This document shows, one piece after another, positions 51,165 through 59,337 of a stretch of 64,000 nucleotides of DNA. Source of the stretch: Oscillospiraceae bacterium (GTDB taxonomy: Bacteria; Bacillota; Clostridia; Oscillospirales; Oscillospiraceae); contig JAFTMI010000045.1 in NCBI GenBank assembly GCA_017452505.1, forward strand, positions 1-64,000, in the 5' to 3' direction. Within the stretch, counting starts at the first letter, position 1. Each line of letters begins with the position of its first letter. The notes beneath the pieces are model-generated. The model was not told where the DNA came from, did not search any database, and was given only the letters and a program-made list of their open reading frames with translations. The translations under genes were made by a program, and so were the position numbers.

Positions 51165-51538
51165 ACAAAGTAGAAGAAATCAAGCTGATCAGCGGCGTCA
51201 ATCCTCTCAAATGTATGAAGTGCGGCAAATGCTCCGCATCCTGCCCTTCCTTCAACGAGATGGACATTAAGCCCCATCAATTTGTTACTTATGTAATTAA
51301 CGATGATGTAGAGGCCTTGGCCCAGTCCAAATCCGCATGGAAGTGCCTGAGCTGCTTTGCCTGCATCGAGCGCTGCCCCCGGGATGTGAAGCCCGGCAAG
51401 CTGATCGATGCCGCCCGGCAGATCCTCATCCGGCAGCGTGGCCAGGAGGGTCTGTCCCCCGACGAGATCCCGGCGCTTTTGGATGAAGAAATGCCCCAGC
51501 AACTTCTGATGAGTGCATTTAGAAAATATCGGAGGTAG
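51161..51538 (+). CDS. hdrC: Heterodisulfide reductase subunit C-like (HdrC)
   Basis: A 125-residue soluble protein with two [4Fe-4S] motifs, CMKCGKCSASCP near residue 19 and CLSCFACIERCP near residue 61, as in HdrC, which carries electrons from HdrA to HdrB. The stretch KPGKLIDAARQILIRQ afterwards is typical. It is coupled to hdrB by an ATGA overlap, and separated from hdrA by a 221-bp inverted-repeat insert. Confidence 0.93.
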   Translation: MNKVEEIKLISGVNPLKCMKCGKCSASCPSFNEMDIKPHQFVTYVINDDVEALAQSKSAWKCLSCFACIERCPRDVKPGKLIDAARQILIRQRGQEGLSPDEIPALLDEEMPQQLLMSAFRKYRR

Positions 51539-51759
51539 AAGCTAAGGAAAGCCAATTCCCGACAGGTTTTCGCAGGATCTTTTCCGCCAACACGACAGAA
51601 AACCCCTCGAAAATACCAAACGGGTATTCCCTTCGGCGTTTTCCTTGTTTTGACGAAAAATCTCGCCCCGAAAACAGCATAGTATTTTAAGGACGAGGGC
51701 AACAAATATATTATGAAAGTGTAGGTGAGTAGCTATCGGGAATTGATTTCCCTTAGCTT
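51539..51759. repeat. 221-bp inverted-repeat element between hdrC and hdrA
   Basis: 51539-51565 and 51733-51759 are reverse complements at 23 of 27 positions. Inside, AATACC-AAAC-GGGTATT and flanking partial complements (51594-51650) suggest one long imperfect hairpin. It has no convincing reading frame. It reaches to 3 bases before the hdrA ATG and leaves that gene without a recognisable ribosome site. Likely a MITE-type insertion or a structured intra-operon RNA. Confidence 0.65.
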
Positions 51760-51762
51760 ATT

Positions 51763-53751
51763 ATGCGTAGAATTGGTGTATTTGTTTGCCATTGCGGCAG
51801 TAACATTGCTGCAACGGTAGATGTAAAGAAAGTCGTGGAAATGGCACTGAAAGAACAGGGCGTTGTCCACGCGGAAGATTACCCCTATATGTGCTCCGAG
51901 GCAGGTCAGGTCAAGATCGCCGAGGCCATCAAGGAACACAAGCTTGAAGGCATCGTGGTCTGCTCCTGCTCTCCCCGCATGCACGAGGCCACTTTCCGCA
52001 AGTGCGCTGAAAGAAACGGCCTCAATCCCTACCTGGTTGAGATTGCCAATATCCGTGAGCACTGCTCCTGGATTCACAAGGATATGGCCGAGGCCACGGA
52101 AAAGGCTGTCATTTTGATGCGGGCTGCTGTTGCCAAGGTGCATCTGAATGCGCCTCTGCAGGCCGGTGAAAGCGCCGTTACCAAGCGGGCGCTGGTCATC
52201 GGCGGCGGCATTGCCGGTATTCAGACCGCAATTGACATTGCCGATGCCGGCTACAAGGTGGACATCGTGGAGAAAGAGCCTTCCATCGGCGGCCGTATGA
52301 GCCAACTGGACAAGACCTTCCCCACCCTGGACTGCTCCGCCTGTATCCTCACCCCCAAGATGGTGGAGGCTGCCGCGCACGAGAACATCACCATACATAC
52401 CTGGAGCGAAGTGGAAAAGGTTTCCGGCTTCGTGGGCAATTTCACTGTGGATATCCGCAAGAAAGCCCGCTATGTAAATATGGATAAGTGTACCGGCTGT
52501 GGCGTTTGCCAGGAGAAATGCCCCTCCAAGAAGCCTCTCAACGAGTTCAACCGGGGCTTGAACACCCGCAGCGCCATCTACACGCCCTTTGCGCAGGCCA
52601 TTCCCAATGTACCTGTGATCGATGCCAACGCCTGTATCAAGCTGAACACCGGCAAATGCGGTATCTGCGAGAAGTTCTGCCAGGTGGGTGCTATCGATTA
52701 CACCCAGAAGGATGAGATCATCACCGAACAGTACGGTGCTATCGTGGTAGCCACCGGCTTTGACACCATCAAGCTGGATAAGTACGGCGAATACGCCTAC
52801 AACGAAAGCAAGGATGTGATCACTTCCTTAGAGCTGGAGCGTATTATGAATGCTGCCGGCCCCACCAAGGGTCACTTGGAGCGCCTGTCTGACGGCAAAG
52901 CTCCCAAGGAGATCGTGTTCATTCAGTGCGTGGGCAGCCGCTGCTCCGACGACCGGGGCAAGCCCTACTGCTCCAAGATCTGCTGTATGTACACCGCCAA
53001 GCACGCAATGCTCATTCGGGATAAGTACCCCGATACCAATGTGACTGTGTTCTATATTGATGTCCGTACCCCCGGTAAGAACTTTGATGAGTTCTACCGC
53101 CGGGCTGTGGAAGACTACGGCGTCAACTATGTAAAGGGTCAGGTAGGCAAGGTTGCGCCTCAGCCCGACGGCAGCCTTATGGTACACGGCGTTGACCTGC
53201 TGGAAAACAAACAGATCGTAAAGAAAGCGGATATGGTGGTTTTGGCTACCGCCATCGAGCCCAACCCGGATGTGCGTAAGATCGCCACCATGCTCACCGC
53301 TTCTATTGACACCAACAACTTCCTCACCGAGGCCCACCCCAAGCTGCGCCCCGTGGAATCCCCCACAGCAGGTGTGTTCCTGTCCGGCGTTTGCCAGGGC
53401 CCCAAGGATATTCCCGAGACCGTAGCCCAGGCCGGCGCTGCGGCTGTGAAGGTCATCGGCTTGCTGGCCAAGGATAAGCTGAAGACCAACCCCTGCACCG
53501 CCAAGGCCGACGAGCTGCGCTGCAACGGCTGCAGCCAGTGCGCCAATGTGTGCCCCTACGGTGCTATTTCCTACGAAACCAAGCAGGTCAACGACCACGG
53601 CATCCGGGAGGATCGCCGCATTGCGGTGGTCAATTCCGCGCTGTGCCAGGGCTGCGGCGCTTGTACCGTAACCTGTCCCAGCGGCGCTATGGACCTGCAG
53701 GGCTTCTCTAACAGACAAATCATTGCGGAGGTGGATGCAATATGCCGGTAA
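51763..53751 (+). CDS. hdrA: Heterodisulfide reductase subunit A-like, FAD bifurcation subunit (HdrA)
   Basis: A 662-residue HdrA. RRIGVFVCHCGSNIAATVDV opens the N-terminal domain; the FAD loop GGGIAGIQTAIDIAD is near residue 147; a ferredoxin motif CTGCGVCQEKCP near 243, CGICEKFCQVGAI near 299; CVGSRCSDDRGKPYCSKICC near 390 is the HdrA insertion; C-terminal ferredoxin motifs CNGCSQCANVCP near 587 and CQGCGACTVTCP near 628. The flavin of HdrA is the site of electron bifurcation in methanogens and, by homology, in Hdr-Flox. The start is fixed by family similarity, although no Shine-Dalgarno stands before the ATG. Overlaps the FloxD gene by 10 bp. Confidence 0.95.
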   Translation: MRRIGVFVCHCGSNIAATVDVKKVVEMALKEQGVVHAEDYPYMCSEAGQVKIAEAIKEHKLEGIVVCSCSPRMHEATFRKCAERNGLNPYLVEIANIREHCSWIHKDMAEATEKAVILMRAAVAKVHLNAPLQAGESAVTKRALVIGGGIAGIQTAIDIADAGYKVDIVEKEPSIGGRMSQLDKTFPTLDCSACILTPKMVEAAAHENITIHTWSEVEKVSGFVGNFTVDIRKKARYVNMDKCTGCGVCQEKCPSKKPLNEFNRGLNTRSAIYTPFAQAIPNVPVIDANACIKLNTGKCGICEKFCQVGAIDYTQKDEIITEQYGAIVVATGFDTIKLDKYGEYAYNESKDVITSLELERIMNAAGPTKGHLERLSDGKAPKEIVFIQCVGSRCSDDRGKPYCSKICCMYTAKHAMLIRDKYPDTNVTVFYIDVRTPGKNFDEFYRRAVEDYGVNYVKGQVGKVAPQPDGSLMVHGVDLLENKQIVKKADMVVLATAIEPNPDVRKIATMLTASIDTNNFLTEAHPKLRPVESPTAGVFLSGVCQGPKDIPETVAQAGAAAVKVIGLLAKDKLKTNPCTAKADELRCNGCSQCANVCPYGAISYETKQVNDHGIREDRRIAVVNSALCQGCGACTVTCPSGAMDLQGFSNRQIIAEVDAICR

Positions 53752-54179
53752 CTGAAAATTGGAAACCCAAAATTGTTGCCTTCTGCTGCAACTGGTGCAG
53801 CTACGCCGGCGCTGACCTGGCCGGCTCCAGCAGACTGGCTTATCCTGCCGATGTGAAGATCATCAAAGTTCCCTGCTCCTGCCGGGTGAACCCCATGTTC
53901 ATCCTCCGGGCCTTTGAAAAGGGCGCTGACGGCGTGATCCTCTGCGGTTGCCACCCCGGCGACTGCCACTACTCCACCGGCAACTACTATGCCCGCCGCC
54001 GTATGACCCTCTTGTTCTCCATGCTTGACTATCTGGGCGTGGAAGAGGGCCGCACCCGTGTGGAATGGGTGTCTGCTGCTGAGGGCGTAAAGTTCTCTGA
54101 AACCATGAACAGCTTTGTAGAAAAAGTTCGCGCCCTTGGCCCGAATGTGAGATTGGGGGATTTGCGATGCAAGAATTGA
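53742..54179 (+). CDS. floxD: MvhD/FloxD-type iron-sulfur subunit
   Basis: A 145-residue protein of the MvhD/hydrogenase delta family with a [2Fe-2S] site. CCNWCSYAGADLAGSS near residue 14, VPCSCRVNP near 46 and GCHPGDCHYSTGNYYARRR near 68 hold the conserved cysteines. In methanogens MvhD links hydrogenase to HdrA; in bacteria FloxD links the flavin oxidoreductase to HdrA. No hydrogenase is encoded here, so it should bridge the FloxABC-like proteins to HdrA. Overlaps both neighbours. Confidence 0.92.
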   Translation: MPVTENWKPKIVAFCCNWCSYAGADLAGSSRLAYPADVKIIKVPCSCRVNPMFILRAFEKGADGVILCGCHPGDCHYSTGNYYARRRMTLLFSMLDYLGVEEGRTRVEWVSAAEGVKFSETMNSFVEKVRALGPNVRLGDLRCKN

Positions 54180-55126
54180 TCAAGAAAGCCAAAGCGCTTT
54201 TAGAAAGCGGCGAAGTAGCCCGGGTTTTGGGCTGGAAGAAGGGCGAATACGAATATGATCCCGAACCTGCTTTCTTTGAAACTGCCGAGAGCCTGAAGGA
54301 TTTCGTCTATAATGGCTTCTGCGGCGCTAACCTGAGCAAGTACATGATCGAAGCAGGCAAGAAAGAGGGCAAGACCCTGGTCTTCCTCAAGCCCTGCGAC
54401 AGCTACAGCTACAATCAGCTCCTGCGGGAGCACCGGGTTGACCGGGAAAAGGCCTACATCGTAGGTGTGGGCTGTAAAGGCAAGCTGGCTGTTTCCAAGA
54501 TTCCTTTCGAGGGCATCTTGAACATCTCCGGCGCGGAGTATCCCGATGCAGCGGAAACCCTCACCGTGGAAACCCTCTATGGCACTGAAACCATCGCTTA
54601 TAAAGATGCCATGCTGGAGCGCTGCCATGTGTGCAAGGGCAAGGAGCACGTTGTTTACGACGAGCTGATCGGTGAATCTGCTGACACTGTGGATGCCGAC
54701 CGTTTTGCAGAGGTGGAACGCATTGAGGCTATGAGCCCCGAAGAGAAGTTCGCTTTCTTCCAGAGTGAGCTTTCTAAGTGCATCCGCTGCAATGCTTGCC
54801 GGAATGTATGTCCTGCCTGCTCCTGCCGGAAGTGCGTGTTTGACAGCACTGCCTTTGACTCCGAGCAGAAGGCCAACACCACCTCTTTTGAAGAGAAGAT
54901 GTTCCACATCATCCGCGCCTTCCATGTGGCAGGCCGTTGCACCGATTGCGGCGAATGCAGCCGTGTCTGCCCCCAGGGCATTCCTCTGCATCTGTTCAAC
55001 CGGAAATTCATTAAGGATATCAACGCCCTGTACGGCGAGTACCAGGCAGGAAGCGACTTGGAGAGCAAAGCACCTCTGACCAACTTCACTACCGAAGATG
55101 CTGAGCCGGGCGTAGGCAGGGGGTAA
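54167..55126 (+). CDS. floxC: FloxC-type 4Fe-4S dicluster protein
   Basis: A 319-residue iron-sulfur protein. LVFLKPCDSYSYNQLLRE near residue 65 and GVGCKGKL near 102, with CHVCKG near 151, suggest additional cluster binding in the N-terminal part; CIRCNACRNVCPACSCRKC near 205 and CTDCGECSRVCPQGIPLHLFNRKF near 262 are the two ferredoxin motifs. Order and type resemble FloxC of the HdrABC-FloxABCD complex described in sulfate reducers. Expected to pass electrons between FloxA/B and FloxD-HdrA. GGGGGA ribosome site; overlaps floxD by 13 bp. Confidence 0.82.
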   Translation: MQELIKKAKALLESGEVARVLGWKKGEYEYDPEPAFFETAESLKDFVYNGFCGANLSKYMIEAGKKEGKTLVFLKPCDSYSYNQLLREHRVDREKAYIVGVGCKGKLAVSKIPFEGILNISGAEYPDAAETLTVETLYGTETIAYKDAMLERCHVCKGKEHVVYDELIGESADTVDADRFAEVERIEAMSPEEKFAFFQSELSKCIRCNACRNVCPACSCRKCVFDSTAFDSEQKANTTSFEEKMFHIIRAFHVAGRCTDCGECSRVCPQGIPLHLFNRKFIKDINALYGEYQAGSDLESKAPLTNFTTEDAEPGVGRG

Positions 55127-55129
55127 ATT

Positions 55130-56155
55130 ATGTATAAGATCAAAAAAGAAAACTTAAATACCCTCTATGCAGCCATTGCTGCTGAAAATGATCTGTTCCT
55201 GCCGGTAAAGGCAGCCGGCCAGACCAATTTCGGTCTGTATACCGAAACTTCCGAAGTGGACATTGACACCTTGAAGACCGTCAAGTCCGGCAAGGACATC
55301 TTCTTCCCCCAGAGCGAGACCCTTTACCAGGTCCGCCGGGAAGAAGGCAAATTCGCCATTGCAGGGGAAGCACCCCGGCAGACCCCCTTTGTTGTGTTTG
55401 GCATCCGGGGCTGTGATGTAAAAGCTTTGGCTGTGCTGGATAAGGTATTCCTTTCCGACCCCATCGACAGCTACTATGCCGCCCGCCGGCAGATGGGCAC
55501 CATCGTGTCCCTGGCCTGCGGCAAGCCCGCCACTTCCTGCTTCTGCAAGGTGTTCGGCGTGGATTGCGCAGAACCCGAGGGCGATGTGGTAACCTGGCTG
55601 GTTGGCGAGGAGCTGTACTGGCAACCCAAGACCGAGAAGGGCGAGCAGCTCACTGAAAAGCTGACTACTTTCCTGGAAAAGACTGACGTTGCTGCTGTTG
55701 AAGCAGAGCAGGCAGCCATCCGCGCTATCGTGGAAAAACTGCCCTACGCCAATCTGTCTTTGGAAAAGTGGGGCGCTGCCGCTGCCGACGCAAACTTTGA
55801 TTCTCCCATTTGGGAAGAGCTGTATAAGCCCTGCCTGGCCTGTGGCACCTGCACCTTTGTGTGCCCCACCTGCCAGTGCTACGACATTAAGGACTACACA
55901 ACAGGTAACGGCATTCAGCGCTATCGCTGCTGGGACAGCTGTATGTACTCCGATTTCACCATGATGGCTCACGGCAACAACCGTACCAGCCAAATGCAGC
56001 GGTTCCGCCAGCGGTTTATGCACAAGCTGGCTTATTTCCCCGCCAATAATCAGGGCATGTTCTCCTGCGTTGGCTGCGGCCGGTGCGTTGACAAATGCCC
56101 CAGCCACTTAAATATCGTGAAGGTCATCAAGGCCTTTGAAAAGGAGGGTGTATGA
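55130..56155 (+). CDS. floxB: FloxB-type 4Fe-4S dicluster protein (AsrA-like)
   Basis: A 341-residue protein related to anaerobic sulfite reductase subunit A and hydrogenase beta-type proteins. FVVFGIRGCDVKALAVLDKVF near residue 84 and FCKVFGVDCAEPEGD near 138 are family-like; CLACGTCTFVCPTCQCYD near 236 and CVGCGRCVDKCPSHLNIVKV near 310 are the [4Fe-4S] motifs. It stands directly before the flavin subunit, as FloxB does. No sulfite reductase catalytic subunit is present. Starts 3 bp after floxC and ends overlapping floxA. Confidence 0.83.
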   Translation: MYKIKKENLNTLYAAIAAENDLFLPVKAAGQTNFGLYTETSEVDIDTLKTVKSGKDIFFPQSETLYQVRREEGKFAIAGEAPRQTPFVVFGIRGCDVKALAVLDKVFLSDPIDSYYAARRQMGTIVSLACGKPATSCFCKVFGVDCAEPEGDVVTWLVGEELYWQPKTEKGEQLTEKLTTFLEKTDVAAVEAEQAAIRAIVEKLPYANLSLEKWGAAAADANFDSPIWEELYKPCLACGTCTFVCPTCQCYDIKDYTTGNGIQRYRCWDSCMYSDFTMMAHGNNRTSQMQRFRQRFMHKLAYFPANNQGMFSCVGCGRCVDKCPSHLNIVKVIKAFEKEGV

Positions 56156-57021
56156 TGCAGGAGCCTATGCACGAATGTAAACACAATCCCGGCTTTATGC
56201 GGGACACCCTGGTCCCCCAGGTGGGTATCATCACCGATATCCGCACAGAAACTCCGGACGTAAAGACCTTCCGGGTAGAAGCCCCGAATGGCGGCAAGCT
56301 CTTTGAGCATATGCCCGGCCAGTGCGCTATGGTCTGCGCGCCCGGTATTGGTGAGGCGATGTTCTCCATCACCTCTTCCCCCACCAACAAGCTTTATCAG
56401 GAATTTTCCATCAAGCGCTGCGGTGTTCTCACCGAGCACCTGCACTCTTTGAAGGCCGGTGACGAGATCCTGGTCCGGGGCCCCTACGGAAACAATTTCC
56501 CCGTGGAAACCGAGCTGAAGGGCAAAAACCTTTTGTTCATTGCCGGCGGTATTGCCCTGGCGCCTCTGCGCAGTGTGATCAACTACTGCTTAGACAACCG
56601 GGAAAACTACGGCGACATTGACATTGTTTACGGTTCCCGCTCCGCTGACGATTTGGTGCAGCGCAAGGAGATCGAAGAGGTTTGGTCCAAGATCCCCGGT
56701 GTGAATGTGCATCTGACCATCGACCGGCCCCAGGAGGGTTGGGACGGCCATGTGGGCTTTGTGCCCTCCTATCTGCAGGTGCTGGCCTTTGACACCAACC
56801 GCACCGCTATCCTCTGCGGACCTCCCATTATGATCAAGTTCTGTCTGCAGGGCCTGAAAGAAATGGGCTTTGCCATGGAGCAGGTCTACACCACCCTGGA
56901 ACTTCGTATGAAGTGCGGCGTGGGCAAATGCGGCCGCTGCAACATCGGCACCAAGTATGTCTGCAAGGACGGCCCCGTGTTCCGCTTTGACCAGGTGGAC
57001 GCACTACCTAACGAGTATTAA
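56152..57021 (+). CDS. floxA: FloxA-type FAD/NAD(P)-binding oxidoreductase (AsrB-like)
   Basis: A 289-residue ferredoxin-NADP reductase-like protein. FSITSSPT near residue 70 is the FAD-binding block, LFIAGGIALAPLRSVINYC near 127 the NAD(P) loop, ILCGPPIMIKFCL near 222, and CGVGKCGRCNIG with a later Cys near 255-270 binds a [2Fe-2S] cluster as in DHOD electron-transfer and AsrB subunits. It should be the entry of NADH or NADPH electrons into the complex. Coupled to floxB by ATGA. Confidence 0.9.
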   Translation: MMQEPMHECKHNPGFMRDTLVPQVGIITDIRTETPDVKTFRVEAPNGGKLFEHMPGQCAMVCAPGIGEAMFSITSSPTNKLYQEFSIKRCGVLTEHLHSLKAGDEILVRGPYGNNFPVETELKGKNLLFIAGGIALAPLRSVINYCLDNRENYGDIDIVYGSRSADDLVQRKEIEEVWSKIPGVNVHLTIDRPQEGWDGHVGFVPSYLQVLAFDTNRTAILCGPPIMIKFCLQGLKEMGFAMEQVYTTLELRMKCGVGKCGRCNIGTKYVCKDGPVFRFDQVDALPNEY

Positions 57022-57034
57022 GGAGAATGAACCA

Positions 57035-57709
57035 ATGGAAAATATGGTAAATGTTTATTTCTTCGGCAAGAAATATTCCGTTCCCGGCGATCTGACCATT
57101 ATGACCGCTATGGAATATGCAGGCTACACCCTGACCCGGGGCTGCGGTTGCCGTCACGGCTTCTGCGGTGCCTGCGCCACGATCTACCGCATCAAGGGTA
57201 AGAACGAGCTGAAAACCTGCCTGGCTTGCCAGACCCAGGTGCAGGAGGGTATGTATGTAGCATCCATCCCCTTCTTCCCCACTGACAAGCGGACCTATGA
57301 CATTAACGAGATCAAGGCCGATCAGCGGGTAATGATGGAACTGTATCCCGAGATTTACGCCTGCATCGGCTGTAATGCCTGCACCAAGGCCTGTACCCAG
57401 AGCCTGAATGTTATGCAGTACATTGCCTATGCACAGCGCGGCGAGCTGGAAAAGTGCGCCGAGGAGTCCTTCGATTGCGTCAGCTGCGGCTGCTGCTCCG
57501 TCCGTTGCCCCGCCGGTATCAGCCATCCCATGGTTGGCCTGCTGGCAAGACGGCTCACCGGTAAGTACATCGCTCCCGAGACCGAGCATCTGAAAAACAG
57601 AGTTGCTGAGATCAACTCCGGCGCTTATGATGAGCTGATCGAAGCAATTATGCAGAAGCCCATCACCGAGATGCAAGAGCTTTACAACAACCGGGACATT
57701 GAAAAGTAA
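57035..57709 (+). CDS. frdB: Fumarate reductase-type iron-sulfur subunit (FrdB/SdhB/TfrB-like)
   Basis: A 224-residue protein with a plant-type [2Fe-2S] site (Cys37, Cys39, Cys44, Cys47, Cys62/Cys65) and two ferredoxin motifs (Cys110-113-116-120 and Cys148-151-154-158). This is the SdhB arrangement, but no membrane anchor subunit is encoded. In methanogen thiol:fumarate reductase TfrB a CCG domain is fused behind the same modules; here that domain would be the separate HdrB. AAGGAG precedes ATG 57035. It likely moves electrons from Hdr-Flox to the flavoprotein. Confidence 0.85.
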   Translation: MENMVNVYFFGKKYSVPGDLTIMTAMEYAGYTLTRGCGCRHGFCGACATIYRIKGKNELKTCLACQTQVQEGMYVASIPFFPTDKRTYDINEIKADQRVMMELYPEIYACIGCNACTKACTQSLNVMQYIAYAQRGELEKCAEESFDCVSCGCCSVRCPAGISHPMVGLLARRLTGKYIAPETEHLKNRVAEINSGAYDELIEAIMQKPITEMQELYNNRDIEK

Positions 57710-57721
57710 GGAGGGTACAGG

Positions 57722-59320
57722 ATGTTTACAGAGACTATGATGGAATCCATCAAGAAGGTGGAAGCAACCCGTGCCGCTCGTATGGGCACAGAACCCCGCC
57801 GTATGACGGCTGAGGAAAAGTCCGAACTGCTGAAGGCCTACCACCCCGACTACCGGCCCGAAGGCTTTAAGGAAATTCAAATCGGACCCAACAAGGGTCA
57901 GAAGGCTCCCGTGGAGCTGACCGATCTCATCCACTCCAACAGCCGTCTGCTGGGCGAGAACATCGACCTTTCTAAGATCGACTACGATGTGGACGTACTG
58001 GTCATTGGCGGCGGCGGCGCAGGCTCTTCTGCTGCCATTGAGGCCCACGAGGCCGGTGCCAATGTTATGATCGTTACCAAGCTGCGTATCGGCGATGCCA
58101 ACACCATGATGGCTGAGGGCGGTATTCAGGCTGCTGACAAGGAGAATGACTCCCCCGTGCAGCACTATCTGGATGCTTTCGGCGGCGGTCACTTTGCTGC
58201 CCGCCCCGAGCTGCTGCGGCGCTTGGTTATGGAAGCTCCCGATGCCATCCGCTGGCTGAATGAGCTGGGCGTTATGTTCGATAAGGATGAGGACGGCCGT
58301 ATGGTCACCACTCACGGCGGCGGTACTTCCCGCAAGCGTATGCACGCCTGCAAGGACTACTCCGGCGCAGAGATCATGCGTACTGTCCGTGACGAAGTGC
58401 TCAACCGCCATATTCCCGTGGTGGAGTTCACCTCTGCTGTGGAACTGATCAAGGACGACAAGGGCCAGGTAGCCGGCGCTGTTCTTCTGAACATGGAAAC
58501 CGGCGATTATATGGTGGCAAAGGCCAAGACTGTCATCATCGCCACCGGCGGTGCAGGCAGACTTCACTATCAGAACTTCCCCACCTCCAACCACTACGGC
58601 GCTACCGCTGACGGTCTGATTTTGGGCTACCGTGCCGGCGCTCCCCTGCTGTATCAGGATACCATTCAGTATCACCCCACCGGTGTTGCTTATCCCAGCC
58701 AGATCTTCGGCGCACTGGTTACCGAGAAGGTCCGTTCCATCGGCGCTATGCTGGTCAACAAGGACGGCGAGGCTTACGCCCATCCTCTGGAAACAAGAGA
58801 CGTTTCCGCATCTGCTATCATTCGTGAATGTGCCAACGGCAAGGGTGTTGAAACGCCTTTGGGCAGCGGCGTTTGGCTGGATACGCCCATGATCGAGTTG
58901 ATTCACGGCGAAGGCACTATTGAAAAGAGAATCCCCGCAATGCTGCGTATGTACTTAAACTACGGCATTGATATGAGAAAAGTTCCCATTTTGGTATACC
59001 CCACCCTCCACTACCAGAACGGCGGTTTGGAGATCGGTGGCGACGGCTTCACCAAGGCCATCCCCAACCTGCTGGTTGCCGGTGAGGCTGTGGGCGGCAT
59101 TCACGGCCGTAACCGTCTGATGGGTAACTCCCTGCTGGATATCATCGTCTTTGGCCGGAATGCCGGTAAGGCTGCTGCTGCCAAGGCGAAGGAAGTGGAG
59201 CTGGGTGCTATGAACTTAGATCACATCTCCGCTTATGCTGAAGAGCTGAAGAAGGCCGGCATTACACAGGAGGGTGTTTCTCCCCTGCTGCTGCCTAAGT
59301 ACGCCCGCCACGAAAGATAA
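57722..59320 (+). CDS. frdA: Fumarate reductase/succinate dehydrogenase-type flavoprotein
   Basis: A 532-residue FAD protein. VLVIGGGGAGSSAAIEAHEAG near residue 92 is the dinucleotide loop; AEGGIQAADKENDS near 135, DTIQYHPTGVAYPS with His318, RDVSASAIIREC near 363, and GEAVGGIHGRNRLMGNSLLDI near 457 resemble the covalent-flavin and active-site regions of FrdA/SdhA. An extra 88 residues precede the FAD domain. Whether the FAD is covalently bound is not clear. With FrdB it would reduce fumarate to succinate in the cytosol. Most strongly biased codon use in the operon suggests high expression. Confidence 0.87.
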   Translation: MFTETMMESIKKVEATRAARMGTEPRRMTAEEKSELLKAYHPDYRPEGFKEIQIGPNKGQKAPVELTDLIHSNSRLLGENIDLSKIDYDVDVLVIGGGGAGSSAAIEAHEAGANVMIVTKLRIGDANTMMAEGGIQAADKENDSPVQHYLDAFGGGHFAARPELLRRLVMEAPDAIRWLNELGVMFDKDEDGRMVTTHGGGTSRKRMHACKDYSGAEIMRTVRDEVLNRHIPVVEFTSAVELIKDDKGQVAGAVLLNMETGDYMVAKAKTVIIATGGAGRLHYQNFPTSNHYGATADGLILGYRAGAPLLYQDTIQYHPTGVAYPSQIFGALVTEKVRSIGAMLVNKDGEAYAHPLETRDVSASAIIRECANGKGVETPLGSGVWLDTPMIELIHGEGTIEKRIPAMLRMYLNYGIDMRKVPILVYPTLHYQNGGLEIGGDGFTKAIPNLLVAGEAVGGIHGRNRLMGNSLLDIIVFGRNAGKAAAAKAKEVELGAMNLDHISAYAEELKKAGITQEGVSPLLLPKYARHER

Positions 59321-59337
59321 GGAGATGTAAAAACAAA

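Noticed and set aside
57008..58906. Minus-strand open frame of 632 codons
   Set aside because: Antisense to frdB and frdA, whose products carry complete cofactor motifs.
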